From positions 1 through 64,000 of IMG/VR virus record IMGVR_UViG_3300021419_000004: 64,000 bases of DNA; one strand, given 5' to 3'. Below the pieces are notes generated by a model. It was given only the letters and a program-made list of their open reading frames with translations, had not been told where the DNA came from and did not search any database. Source of the stretch: a virus. The first letter of the stretch is position 1. Each line of letters starts with the position of its first letter. Of the stretch, positions 8,630 through 16,022 are shown in pieces. The position numbers and the translations under genes were made by a program.

Positions 8630-9454
8630 TCACTGGGTGAAGAAGCCGGCCGGGGCGTTGCCGGGGGCCGGGGCCGTCGTGCCGGGCAGGGGCGGTGCGC
8701 TGGGAGCGGCGGGCGCGGCGGCGGGCGCAGGGGCGGCAGCCGGGGGCGGGGGTGCGGCGACGCTGGCGGACATCGGCGCCGGCGCGGCCTGGGTCGGGGC
8801 GCCGACACCGGCACCGCCACCCTGGGCGAGGGCGGCGGGGCTGCCCTGCTTGATGAAGCGCTTGCCCCGCTTGGGGATCAGGCTCTTGCCGAACTCGTCC
8901 TTCTCCTTGCCCTCGCTGATCATCTGGAAGACCGGGCCGGGGATCCAGACCAGCTCGTCGTAGAGCCAGCTGTCGCCCTTGAGCGCGCCCTCCTCGCCCT
9001 TGTAGCCGTAGAAGGTGGCCTCGAGCTTGGCGTCAGCGCCTGCCTGGGCCTGCAGCTGCTGCAGCACGGCGGTGTAGAGGCCCTCCCAGTCCAGGACGTT
9101 CTTCTGCAGGGCCTGGGCCCGCTGCGCCAGCCACTGGTTGGCGGACTCCAGGCTGAGGATGCTCTGGGTGGTGCCGGGGACGACCAGGCCGAGGAAGAAG
9201 CCGAGGATCTCGGAGATGCGAGCGCGCGCCGCCCCGTCCTTGGCGTCGGCCTTGGGGTAGAAGTGGGTGTCCTTGGTCTCGCGGCCCTCCACCGAGTAGG
9301 TGACGACCAGCGCTTCGCCGTGTTGGGTGGTCTCCTCCTTCACGCTGAGGATGATGGCCCGGCCGGGGCCGTCCTGGTCGAGGACGCCTCCCTGGCCGGA
9401 GTCGTATCGGGGCTTGATGTCGCCCATCTTGGTCAGGTCGAAAGCGAATGCCAT
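8630..9454 (-). CDS. Putative replication/recombination accessory protein with Ala/Pro-rich tail, 274 aa
   Basis: N-terminal about 190 residues form a beta-plus-alpha domain (GRAIILSVKEETTQHGEALVVTYSVEG) reminiscent of phage single-strand-binding or DUF669-like proteins. The last 80 residues are a low-complexity Ala/Pro/Gly tail ending PAGFFTQ; an acidic or aromatic C-terminal tip is common in SSBs, but this one is not acidic. It lies immediately downstream of the RecA/Sak4-like ATPase, a usual partner of such proteins. The start follows the ACACGGAGA leader. Function is inferred from context only. Confidence 0.75.
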   Translation of the reverse strand: MAFAFDLTKMGDIKPRYDSGQGGVLDQDGPGRAIILSVKEETTQHGEALVVTYSVEGRETKDTHFYPKADAKDGAARARISEILGFFLGLVVPGTTQSILSLESANQWLAQRAQALQKNVLDWEGLYTAVLQQLQAQAGADAKLEATFYGYKGEEGALKGDSWLYDELVWIPGPVFQMISEGKEKDEFGKSLIPKRGKRFIKQGSPAALAQGGGAGVGAPTQAAPAPMSASVAAPPPPAAAPAPAAAPAAPSAPPLPGTTAPAPGNAPAGFFTQ

Positions 9455-9547
9455 GGTGCTTGTTCTCCGTGTCGAAGCAGCCTTTGCTGCGGGGGTTGCA
9501 GCCGAAGCTGCGGGGAATGTGCGGCAGATGCCGCGGGGGGATGAAAG

Positions 9548-9568
9548 CAGGGGCCCCGAGGGCGCCTG
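9548..9568 (-). terminator. Possible terminator/attenuator hairpin between ATPase and accessory gene
   Basis: On the minus strand CAGGCGCCC-tcg-GGGCCCCTG folds into a GC-rich hairpin followed by CTTTC. It lies in the 168-bp leader upstream of the 274-aa gene, after a run of GTT triplets. Short U-tract, so either a weak terminator or an attenuator. Confidence 0.4.
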
Positions 9569-9622
9569 TAGCGTCTGAGGGGGTTGAAGGTAGAACAACA
9601 ACAACAACCCCGGGACCCCTGC

Positions 9623-10681
9623 TCAGTAGAAGACGGGCTCTGCGGTGGACTCGCGGATCCGGTAGCGGTCGATGATGTCCCGGAGGAGCCAGCGGGTTGC
9701 AGCTGCCCGGGGCGCGTGGCCATGAGCGGCCGCAGCCTTGAGGCCGCCGGGCCTCACCTCGTCCCAGTAGGACTGGCCCGAGAGCAGCGCCTGGGCGCCG
9801 GCTTCCACGACCTCCTCCATCCAGGTATGCTCCGAAGGCCTCGGGATGATGTGCCCCGCAGCCACCAACAGCTCACGCATGTTCATCGGGCCCTTGACCG
9901 GGGCAGTGCCCAGGCGGTCGCGGCAGACGTAGCGGTCGTGGTGCGAGAAGTAGTGTCCGGGCCAGCCGAAGGGCTTGGGAGGAGGCTCGGCGGGCGTCAT
10001 TCCCGGAATGGCCAGCGCCGGAGTGCTGCCGCTCCCCAAGCTCCGGTCCTCTTTCTGGGCGTAGAGCAGAGTGCCAGCGTAGCCGCAGACCTTGGAGCCC
10101 ATGTTGCGGGACGGGAGGAAGGGCGTTCCCCGGGGCAGATCGTTGTCCGGGTCCCGGGCGTGGGCGTTGATCCACAGATGCACACCCAGGCTCCGGGCAG
10201 TGTAGAACAGGGCCTCGATGTCGCTGGACACCATGCCGAAGACGGCGCGGGTGTCGGGGTTCTTGCCCTCCGCGGCGCGGGCGGCGGCGTTCTCTTGCTC
10301 GCGAAGCCGGAACTGGCCGTCCGCGAGGTACTGCAGGTCATCGATGCACAGCGCGAGGTAGGGCTGCTGACCGGCGCGGATACGGTCCAGGTTCCACCGG
10401 GCCATTCCATGCATGATCGGGAAGATCTGGGAGATGGAGCCCACGTCGTAGTGGGGCAGCTCCGCCATAGGGATCCCAGTGTTCGCCGGGATGCTGGCCA
10501 GGTGCTGCAGGATGCCGACGTAGATGCCGTTGCGGTGGAAGGTCAGGCCCTGGTCGGCGGTCTTGCCGGAGCCCGGGGGGCCGTAGGTCAGCAGACTCGC
10601 CGGAGCCCCGTTCGGGCCCCAGTAGGCCGCCAAGCGGCTCACCAGCTCGGTGCGCTCCTCAGCGGAGAGTGGTTGTGTCAT
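9623..10681 (-). CDS. RecA/Sak4-like P-loop ATPase
   Basis: 352 aa. Walker A GPPGSGKT (34-41), Walker B YLALCIDDL, and a later VHLWINAHARDP segment matching the sensor strand of RecA-fold proteins. Size and the adjacent SSB-like gene fit a Sak4-type single-strand annealing/recombination ATPase. A packaging or replication-initiation ATPase is the alternative. The ATG at 10681 is chosen over an upstream Thr-rich extension because the operator and the AGGACACGCG leader precede it. It is the first gene of its transcript. Confidence 0.82.
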   Translation of the reverse strand: MTQPLSAEERTELVSRLAAYWGPNGAPASLLTYGPPGSGKTADQGLTFHRNGIYVGILQHLASIPANTGIPMAELPHYDVGSISQIFPIMHGMARWNLDRIRAGQQPYLALCIDDLQYLADGQFRLREQENAAARAAEGKNPDTRAVFGMVSSDIEALFYTARSLGVHLWINAHARDPDNDLPRGTPFLPSRNMGSKVCGYAGTLLYAQKEDRSLGSGSTPALAIPGMTPAEPPPKPFGWPGHYFSHHDRYVCRDRLGTAPVKGPMNMRELLVAAGHIIPRPSEHTWMEEVVEAGAQALLSGQSYWDEVRPGGLKAAAAHGHAPRAAATRWLLRDIIDRYRIRESTAEPVFY

Positions 10682-10699
10682 CGCGTGTCCTGTGTCGGA

Positions 10700-10715
10700 C
10701 CTGCCAGTTGGCAGG
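10700..10715. promoter_or_regulatory. Operator palindrome CCTGCCAGTTGGCAGG
   Basis: Perfect 7-bp arms separated by 2 bp, located just downstream of a leftward -10 and about 19 bp before the ATPase ATG, so a bound protein would block initiation. One of five related sites in the window (10.7, 15.6, 20.2, 25.1, 27.7 kb). Confidence 0.75.
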
Positions 10716-10724
10716 GGTCTATGA

Positions 10725-10753
10725 GTTGTAGTCGGAGGGGTTGTGGTCGTCAA
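10725..10753 (-). promoter_or_regulatory. Sigma70-like promoter for the ATPase operon
   Basis: On the minus strand TTGACG, a 17-bp spacer, then TACAAC. The predicted start is only a few bases from the operator palindrome. It lies in the 105-bp gap after the 261-aa gene. Confidence 0.6.
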
Positions 10754-10786
10754 GAGTTGTGGTGGAGGATGATCGCGTCCGCGATC

Positions 10787-11572
10787 TCACACCCCCACAA
10801 CGCCCATGGGGATGAAGACATCCGCCCGCGCACCCGCTGCCGGGTAGAGCGCCTGCTCTTCGCAGTAGCCTCCGAACTTGCTGCGGAAGTAGCGGAAACC
10901 CCTTCCGTCCCACAGGGCCACCTCGGCGTTGCGGCAGTGGCCGGCATAGAAGGCGCCAGGCTGCAGGGCCTCCTTCGGGATCATGCCGGCTTCCCAGGCC
11001 TGAGTCATCCACTCTTCGGAGATGATGGACGTGAGCTCCATCCCGAGCTGGAGGGCGCGATCCTTGAGCTCCTGCACCGTCGCGGGCTCCGGGGGCTTGT
11101 GCTCGACCTGGCGGGAGGCGCTCAACAGAAACCAAGTGCTGTGCGTCAGTACCAGCAGCCCATCAGCGCACTCGTGAGGGCCCTCGATCACCTCATGGCA
11201 GATGCCGCCTCCTTCATGCTCGGGCTCCAGCAACAGCGTTTGGGCGTCCTCCAGACACCAGTTGATGGTGCGGCGGTCTACCGCCGGGCGCCCACTGTAG
11301 CTCCACATGACCGGGGCAAAGCTCTCGTCCATGAACGGGAGGATCTGCTGCGCCCGCTCAGGCACTCGTCCCAGCGTCTGCCACTGGTAGCCGTTCACGA
11401 AGGCCTCCAAGGCGTCTCCGGTGAAGATGCAGGCCTCTTCGGCCTCCCGCTCGATGCCCTGCTCTTCGTCTTGCTGGGCCCGGATCCTGCCCAGCAAGTA
11501 GAACATGGCCAGCTCGTTCAGGGTGTAGTGGCCGGTTGCCTCTTCCGCAGTGCGGACCTTCGTGTCAGGCAT
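10787..11572 (-). CDS. Hypothetical protein, 261 aa
   Basis: Unrecognised soluble protein. It has an N-terminal helical part (LNELAMFYLLGRIRAQQDEEQG), then mixed segments with several Cys and His (CHEVIEGPHEC, GHCRN, GYCEE) that might bind metal. The ATG at 11572 is preferred because GGAGG sits five bases upstream; it overlaps the end of the nuclease gene. Last gene of the 15.6-kb operon. Confidence 0.78.
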   Translation of the reverse strand: MPDTKVRTAEEATGHYTLNELAMFYLLGRIRAQQDEEQGIEREAEEACIFTGDALEAFVNGYQWQTLGRVPERAQQILPFMDESFAPVMWSYSGRPAVDRRTINWCLEDAQTLLLEPEHEGGGICHEVIEGPHECADGLLVLTHSTWFLLSASRQVEHKPPEPATVQELKDRALQLGMELTSIISEEWMTQAWEAGMIPKEALQPGAFYAGHCRNAEVALWDGRGFRYFRSKFGGYCEEQALYPAAGARADVFIPMGVVGV

Positions 11573-12878
11573 CATCACCTCCAAAGTTCAAGGTCAGCGG
11601 CGGAACAGCGGCGGCAGCGCGCTCCTCGGCGGTCAGACCAGCCTTGCCTGCACCCAGCGTCATCGACTTGACCTTGACTCCGGCCACGGCAGCACGACCC
11701 CGCTGGCACAGCTCCCAGGCCTCGCAGCGGCCGTAGCGCTTGAGCATGCAGGCCATCTCGTGGCCGGTCGCTGGGAAGTCCCAGGGGTCCCGTCCGGACT
11801 CGATGAGCGTGTGCAGCTGGCGGTAGGTGTCCCAGACGTTGCGCCAGTGCCTGGACTCGCGCCAGGGCGCCGGCTCCGGAGGCTCCTGAATCCAGGTCGT
11901 CTTGTTCTTGGGTCCCGGCATCTGGATGACGTTGATGCGGAGCTTGACCAGGCCCTTGGCGGCGAGGTCCGGGTAGTAGAGCTGGGTCAGCAGCCGCAGG
12001 CCCCAGAACTGGCCATGCATGGAGTAGGCCCGCACGGTGCCGTACTCGCCGGTCTTGTAGTGGTTGGTCGTCTTGTGGTCTGCGACCACCAACGCATAGA
12101 CGGGCTGTCCATCAGGCCCCGCAACGCCGGTCGGCTCCCAGGTGATGAGGTCGATGCGCTGGGTGTAGAGGTAGAAGGCCTGGGGGCCCTTGTAGCCGTT
12201 GAGATCCTTGATCCAGGTACTGGGCTGCTGCTCCCTCATGTAGCGGGCGCAGCCCATGATGTCGTCAGCCTCGTGGCAGATGCGGAAGGGCACCACATGG
12301 CGGAGGAACGGCACCTTGGGGTCGTTCACCAGCTCAAGGCCCCGGGCCTGGAGAGCTGCCCGCACTTCGTCCTCGCGGTAGACCCGGATCTCGGGCTCCG
12401 CGCTTTGCCCCTGCAAGGGGTCAGCGTCCAGCAGGGCGCGATACTCGCGCTCCACGCTGACCACCAAGGGCTTGTTCTTGACGAGCTCGTGCTCCATCAC
12501 GAGATCCGACATAGCGTGCGCCGAGACCGCTTCGATCTCGTCCTTCACTGGGATGCCCTCAGCGCGCATCACCTTGGCGTGCGCGTGGATGGCCGCCACA
12601 GGGTCGTAGAGCTCTTCGGGGAGGGGATGTGCAGCGCGGGCCTGCTCGACAGTCATGCCCCCAGCCACAGCGGCGCCCAGCTGCTGCGTGCGGCGCAAGC
12701 GCTCCCAGTAGTGCGCCTCGCCAGTGTGCACGAGGGACCCACGGTGCAAGGGGTCTCGGTTGCCAAGGCCATCGACCTCGAGGAGCTCCACGTAGGCGTA
12801 GAGCTGGTTGCACAACATCGCCTGGCCGACGCGGGAGAAGCCGGCTTCGGAACGTCCGGCGTTGAGGAGCTCAGGCAT
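11565..12878 (-). CDS. PD-(D/E)XK nuclease, RecB/Cas4-like
   Basis: 437 aa. The core ALVVADHKTTNHYK is the family's D-x-K motif (here DHK), preceded by an acidic strand region and followed by the QFWGLRLLTQLYY helix with Gln and Tyr typical of the QxxxY motif. A C-terminal Cys pair (ACMLKRYGRCEAWELC) resembles the RecB/Cas4 Fe-S cysteines, but a full four-Cys set is not certain. Likely processes DNA ends in recombination with the nearby ATPase. The start at 12878 overlaps the upstream gene's stop region. Confidence 0.82.
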   Translation of the reverse strand: MPELLNAGRSEAGFSRVGQAMLCNQLYAYVELLEVDGLGNRDPLHRGSLVHTGEAHYWERLRRTQQLGAAVAGGMTVEQARAAHPLPEELYDPVAAIHAHAKVMRAEGIPVKDEIEAVSAHAMSDLVMEHELVKNKPLVVSVEREYRALLDADPLQGQSAEPEIRVYREDEVRAALQARGLELVNDPKVPFLRHVVPFRICHEADDIMGCARYMREQQPSTWIKDLNGYKGPQAFYLYTQRIDLITWEPTGVAGPDGQPVYALVVADHKTTNHYKTGEYGTVRAYSMHGQFWGLRLLTQLYYPDLAAKGLVKLRINVIQMPGPKNKTTWIQEPPEPAPWRESRHWRNVWDTYRQLHTLIESGRDPWDFPATGHEMACMLKRYGRCEAWELCQRGRAAVAGVKVKSMTLGAGKAGLTAEERAAAAVPPLTLNFGGDDA

Positions 12879-13221
12879 CGGTGCCATCCGCGTGCTTGGT
12901 GAGGACCACCATCCGGCGCTGGGACCAGTCAGCCCAATCCACGCTGATGGAGGCGCGGAAAGCGCCCGAGGACCAGGAGATCTGCGCTTGGTCCCCGCAG
13001 ACAGAACGGATGAGGTACCGGTGCGGAGAGTCGGGATTCTTCCAGTTGGGGGCCATCCACTGCTGCCCTTGCTCGGGAGGGTGTTTGCGCCTGCTGCTGC
13101 GGGACATCCACCACAACGTGGCGAAGGCGTGAGCCCCCTTGCCCAGCGTCCACAGAAGTTTCGCGAGGGCAAGCCCTGCCACGCTGAGCAACGCCCAGCC
13201 GATGATGTTCCAAGGATCCAT
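12871..13221 (-). CDS. Small single-pass membrane protein, 116 aa
   Basis: N-terminal MDPWN followed by one membrane helix (residues 5-26, IIGWALLSVAGLALAKLLW) and a basic, cytoplasm-type segment (RSSRRKH), then a beta-rich tail. Not recognised. The leader contains GACACTGGAGA, a variant of the conserved early leader. It overlaps the nuclease gene by 8 bp. Confidence 0.72.
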   Translation of the reverse strand: MDPWNIIGWALLSVAGLALAKLLWTLGKGAHAFATLWWMSRSSRRKHPPEQGQQWMAPNWKNPDSPHRYLIRSVCGDQAQISWSSGAFRASISVDWADWSQRRMVVLTKHADGTDA

Positions 13222-13240
13222 GTCTGTGTCTTCTCCAGTG

Positions 13241-13612
13241 TCAGCGGCAGGTACGGAAGCCCAGGGCCTCGTAGGCGCGAAGGCAGTCTTGAGCCCGAAC
13301 CCCAGTGTCCGGGGAGACCAAGGGGTCTGGGATCTCGGGCCAATGACTGTACTTTGGCGCCCTCCAGGGCTTGGGATTGCCCTCATCCTCGACGTACCAC
13401 CAGAACAACTGGACTCCGATGTTGTCCAGATAGGCACAGGCGATCAAGCCTTCCTGGGGGGCCTCCGGCATCTCCCAGCCGTCCACCACCTCAAAGCCCT
13501 CGATCCAGCGAGTGCCATAGATGGCATGGACCGCGGCGAGCGCCTGTTGCTTGGTGATGTAGGCCTTCTGACAGGCGAGGGCTGCGGCTGCGAGGTTTCC
13601 AATCTCGTTCAT
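13241..13612 (-). CDS. Hypothetical protein, 123 aa
   Basis: Unrecognised. An Ala-rich helical N-terminus (residues 4-30) is followed by a Trp/Tyr-rich beta-like domain with LFWWYVEDEGNPKPW. No membrane helix. Shares one base with the upstream 75-aa gene's stop, so it is in the same operon. Confidence 0.75.
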   Translation of the reverse strand: MNEIGNLAAAALACQKAYITKQQALAAVHAIYGTRWIEGFEVVDGWEMPEAPQEGLIACAYLDNIGVQLFWWYVEDEGNPKPWRAPKYSHWPEIPDPLVSPDTGVRAQDCLRAYEALGFRTCR

Positions 13613-13839
13613 CAGTCCCTCCTGTGAGAGTCAAAACACCCAGCAGCGCGGGCGGCGCAGTATGCATCGGAGTGGCCTACCTCCAGGCACTCCTGATACT
13701 GCCAGGCCTCACAGCTGACGACACCGGCGCAGAGGATGATGACCACAACAAAGACACCGAAGGCGCCCATGGCCTCAGCGCGCTTGGCACGGGCACTGGG
13801 CTCTACGTAGTCGTCTACGAAGTCGCGTTCATCCCTCAT
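13612..13839 (-). CDS. Single-pass membrane protein, 75 aa
   Basis: A charged N-terminus (about 22 residues) precedes one membrane helix GAFGVFVVVIILCAGVVSC and a Cys-containing C-terminal part (C-x8-C, C, C) that could form disulfides if exported. Unrecognised. Overlaps both neighbours by a few bases. Confidence 0.72.
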   Translation of the reverse strand: MRDERDFVDDYVEPSARAKRAEAMGAFGVFVVVIILCAGVVSCEAWQYQECLEVGHSDAYCAARAAGCFDSHRRD

Positions 13840-14068
13840 CGTCGCCTCCGGTCTTGATGTAGTCCGTGAGGACTTCGTGGATGGTGTAGGTGACGGAGGA
13901 GTAGCGGGGGATGCCGTCGCCGCTCAGCTCCACGCGGAACTCCGGCCAGTCGGACTTCAAGGCCCCCTGATCCACGGTGGCCCACTTCACGCCTTCGGCG
14001 CGGCAAGCCATCGTTTCAGCGTGCCTCTCAAGCACCAGTTGAAGCCACTGGGTGATCTCGATCTTCAC
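13829..14068 (-). CDS. Hypothetical protein, 79 aa
   Basis: Small acidic protein, helical start (ITQWLQLVLERHAETMAC) then beta strands. Not recognised. Overlaps the upstream gene as ATGA and the downstream gene by 11 bp. Confidence 0.7.
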   Translation of the reverse strand: MKIEITQWLQLVLERHAETMACRAEGVKWATVDQGALKSDWPEFRVELSGDGIPRYSSVTYTIHEVLTDYIKTGGDDEG

Positions 14069-14661
14069 AGCAGCTCCCGAGGGCAGTCCTGGCCGGACCG
14101 CTCCGCGTTCAGGCGTGCGGCCCGGGTCGTGATGATCTCGAGCTGCTGCTGCCGGTACTGGATCAGCTTCTCCAGGCAGGCAGGGCAGGTGACCTTGGTG
14201 TCATCGCGGGACAGCAGGCGATCGGGGACGTTGCGCTGCAGGCAGGCGGCGCCAGCACCCTCGACCACGAAGTTCTGCCGCAAGGGGCTGTAGGTGGGGA
14301 TGGAGGGGTCCCAGTGCACTGGCGGCGCTCCTCGCAAGCCGGTCTCCCAGCGGCAGCGGTACTCGCCATACATCAACGAGAGCACCCGCGCCACAACCAA
14401 GGCTCCCCACTCCTCGGGGTTGTTGGTGTAGAGGCCGGCGGCCGCGCGCTTGAGCTCCCACACGGAGGCCCAGGTCGCGGCGCTCACCCCGGCTGTGTTG
14501 ACCAGCAGCGGCGAGCCCTCTTCATCGGAGCCCTTCCAGGCATCGTGCTTCTCGTCCCCCAACAGCGCCACCTGGACGCTGTACTGGTTCAGGACGCGGG
14601 CATCACAGACGAAGCGATCCGGCATTGCGGCGCGGATGGTTTCGAGGGCCTTGGGCTTCAT
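14065..14661 (-). CDS. Hypothetical protein with CxxC, 198 aa
   Basis: Unrecognised. The N-terminal two thirds are mixed alpha/beta. A C-terminal VTCPACLEKLIQYRQQQLEII has one CxxC and a likely coiled coil. An earlier lone Cys (GAACLQ) might complete a metal site. The ATG at 14661 is chosen from the overlap with the upstream stop (ATGA-like). Confidence 0.76.
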   Translation of the reverse strand: MKPKALETIRAAMPDRFVCDARVLNQYSVQVALLGDEKHDAWKGSDEEGSPLLVNTAGVSAATWASVWELKRAAAGLYTNNPEEWGALVVARVLSLMYGEYRCRWETGLRGAPPVHWDPSIPTYSPLRQNFVVEGAGAACLQRNVPDRLLSRDDTKVTCPACLEKLIQYRQQQLEIITTRAARLNAERSGQDCPRELL

Positions 14662-15149
14662 GGGGTCTCCTGGGCGCTTGCAGCGCTGGTGAGGGCGTCG
14701 AGGGAGTTGAGGAGGTCCTTCTGCTCTTGCGTGCCCCACTTCATCACCAGACGACGGCGGAGCCCATCATGCAATGGGGAGTTGACGCGGACGAACGTAG
14801 GCTTGTTGTGGAGGATTGCACCCCGAGCCAGTACATCCGTTGCGTAGAAGGAGCTGTTGCCGCAGTGGCCACAGGGATGGGAGTCGAGGGCGAAGCGATG
14901 ATGGAGCCGCAGGCACTCCGTGCAGACCGTCACCTTGCGCATGCCCAGCCACAGATCGCAGCCCGGCACCTGCATCAGCAGTTCTTGATCCTGCTCTCGG
15001 AGGATCTCCAGGCGCTTTGCCTCCTGGGGGCTTGGGCGGCGCAGCGTGCGCGTAGCCCAACGCCCCCACAAGAGGAGCCGCTGCCGCTGATCACGGAGCG
15101 CCCAGCCGGCGGCGAGGCCGAAGAGGGCTGCCGCCAGCACCTCAAGCAT
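14658..15149 (-). CDS. Membrane-anchored zinc-finger protein, 163 aa
   Basis: N-terminal hydrophobic helix MLEVLAAALFGLAAGWAL anchors the protein. A charged region follows, then a treble-clef-like CTECLRLHH...CGHCGN element and a VRVNSP motif. The membrane anchor plus zinc ribbon suggests a membrane-associated role. Unrecognised as a family. The start overlaps the end of the 137-aa gene. Confidence 0.74.
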   Translation of the reverse strand: MLEVLAAALFGLAAGWALRDQRQRLLLWGRWATRTLRRPSPQEAKRLEILREQDQELLMQVPGCDLWLGMRKVTVCTECLRLHHRFALDSHPCGHCGNSSFYATDVLARGAILHNKPTFVRVNSPLHDGLRRRLVMKWGTQEQKDLLNSLDALTSAASAQETP

Positions 15150-15555
15150 CGACAGCACCGAGGGTCTCGAAGGATTCGATCTCGGAGGGTGTGAAGCCCC
15201 AGACCATATCACCCCAGGCGGGGTCATTGACGCGGACGTAGGCGCCATCCGGGCACATGGCCCAGACGGTCCCCTCCTTCACGGTGACAGGCGGGGAGGT
15301 CTTGCCGAGGATCAGCCGGACACGACGGTTCAGGATGGACTGCGCCAGCTCCAGCGGGCAGCCTCCAGATGCGACAGACACAGCCAGGCGGAGCTGATCA
15401 TCGGGCGCGCCTTGGGGGAGGCTCAGCGCCTTCACGTGTCCCCGCTTGTATCGAAGCGTGGCTGTGCCGTCCGGCTCCCGGGTGAGCTCCGCAGAGGCCG
15501 TCTGCAGCAGCTTCTCCATGCGGTCACGCACGCGCTTGCGCGTCTTCGCGTTCAT
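15142..15555 (-). CDS. Hypothetical basic protein, 137 aa, operon leader
   Basis: Begins with a basic helix (MNAKTRKRVRDRMEKLLQ) and continues with beta-rich segments; the C-terminal part contains VRVNDPAWGDMVWGF. Not recognised. It follows the ACACGGAGA leader and the operator-promoter at 15.6 kb, making it the first gene of an operon of nine leftward genes ending at 10.79 kb. Confidence 0.78.
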   Translation of the reverse strand: MNAKTRKRVRDRMEKLLQTASAELTREPDGTATLRYKRGHVKALSLPQGAPDDQLRLAVSVASGGCPLELAQSILNRRVRLILGKTSPPVTVKEGTVWAMCPDGAYVRVNDPAWGDMVWGFTPSEIESFETLGAVDA

Positions 15556-15597
15556 CGGTCTCTCCGTGTCGCGGCCCGCAGGCCAGGTGTCGGTGAT

Positions 15598-15636
15598 CTA
15601 CTACCTGCCATCTGGCAGGGTGTCAAGTGGGTGATC
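15598..15636 (-). promoter_or_regulatory. Promoter whose 17-bp spacer is the operator palindrome
   Basis: Minus strand: GATCACCC, then TTGACA, then a 17-bp spacer filled by the palindrome CCTGCCAGATGGCAGG, then TAGTAG as -10. The operator therefore replaces the spacer exactly. The GATCACCC box upstream of -35 recurs at 20.2 and 32.5 kb and, as GATCCCCA, at 25.1 kb. Confidence 0.78.
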
Positions 15637-15637
15637 G

Positions 15638-15967
15638 CTACGAGATCCGCTTGGCTCTATGGAAGGCCCGGCTTGTGTGGTGGCCTGCAGGTGCCGGATG
15701 ATTCAGGTCCCAGTCAGAAGGGGGCCATTCAGCCCCGAAGCAGCCGTTGGCGGGATCCCGAGGGGCATGAGAGCTCACCCAAAAGCCAGTGAAGTAGACC
15801 CGCCGCACCGCTCCGCAGCGCTCCACGGCCACCACCATGTGCTCTCCAGTGACTGCAGCCCGCTGCATGTGCGGTTCGTCCACCGCCTCTGCAAACTCGA
15901 ACTCCCATACCTGCCCCACCTCCGCATCGAGGATGTCGTCTCTCCAGTCACTCTCGGTCTTGGCCAT
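15638..15967 (-). CDS. Hypothetical protein, 109 aa
   Basis: Unrecognised. Beta-rich centre (GQVWEFEFAEA, GEHMVVAVERC, RRVYFTGFWV) and a His-containing tail. The ATG at 15967 is supported by AAAGGAGG directly upstream. It is the last gene of the 20.1-kb operon; the next transcript starts just beyond. Confidence 0.76.
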   Translation of the reverse strand: MAKTESDWRDDILDAEVGQVWEFEFAEAVDEPHMQRAAVTGEHMVVAVERCGAVRRVYFTGFWVSSHAPRDPANGCFGAEWPPSDWDLNHPAPAGHHTSRAFHRAKRIS

Positions 15968-16022
15968 GAGGGCCTCCTTTGTCGAAATCGTCAAGTTCGG
16001 TGAAAGGCCCGCAGCCTCACGC

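Noticed and set aside
9594-9608. GTT triplet run as a CRISPR or iteron array
   Set aside because: Only about five triplets; no spacer structure or longer unit. No CRISPR array seen in the window.
9623-10681. ATPase read as the packaging terminase
   Set aside because: It lacks a nuclease domain and sits with SSB-like and recombination genes, which fits a RecA/Sak4 role better.
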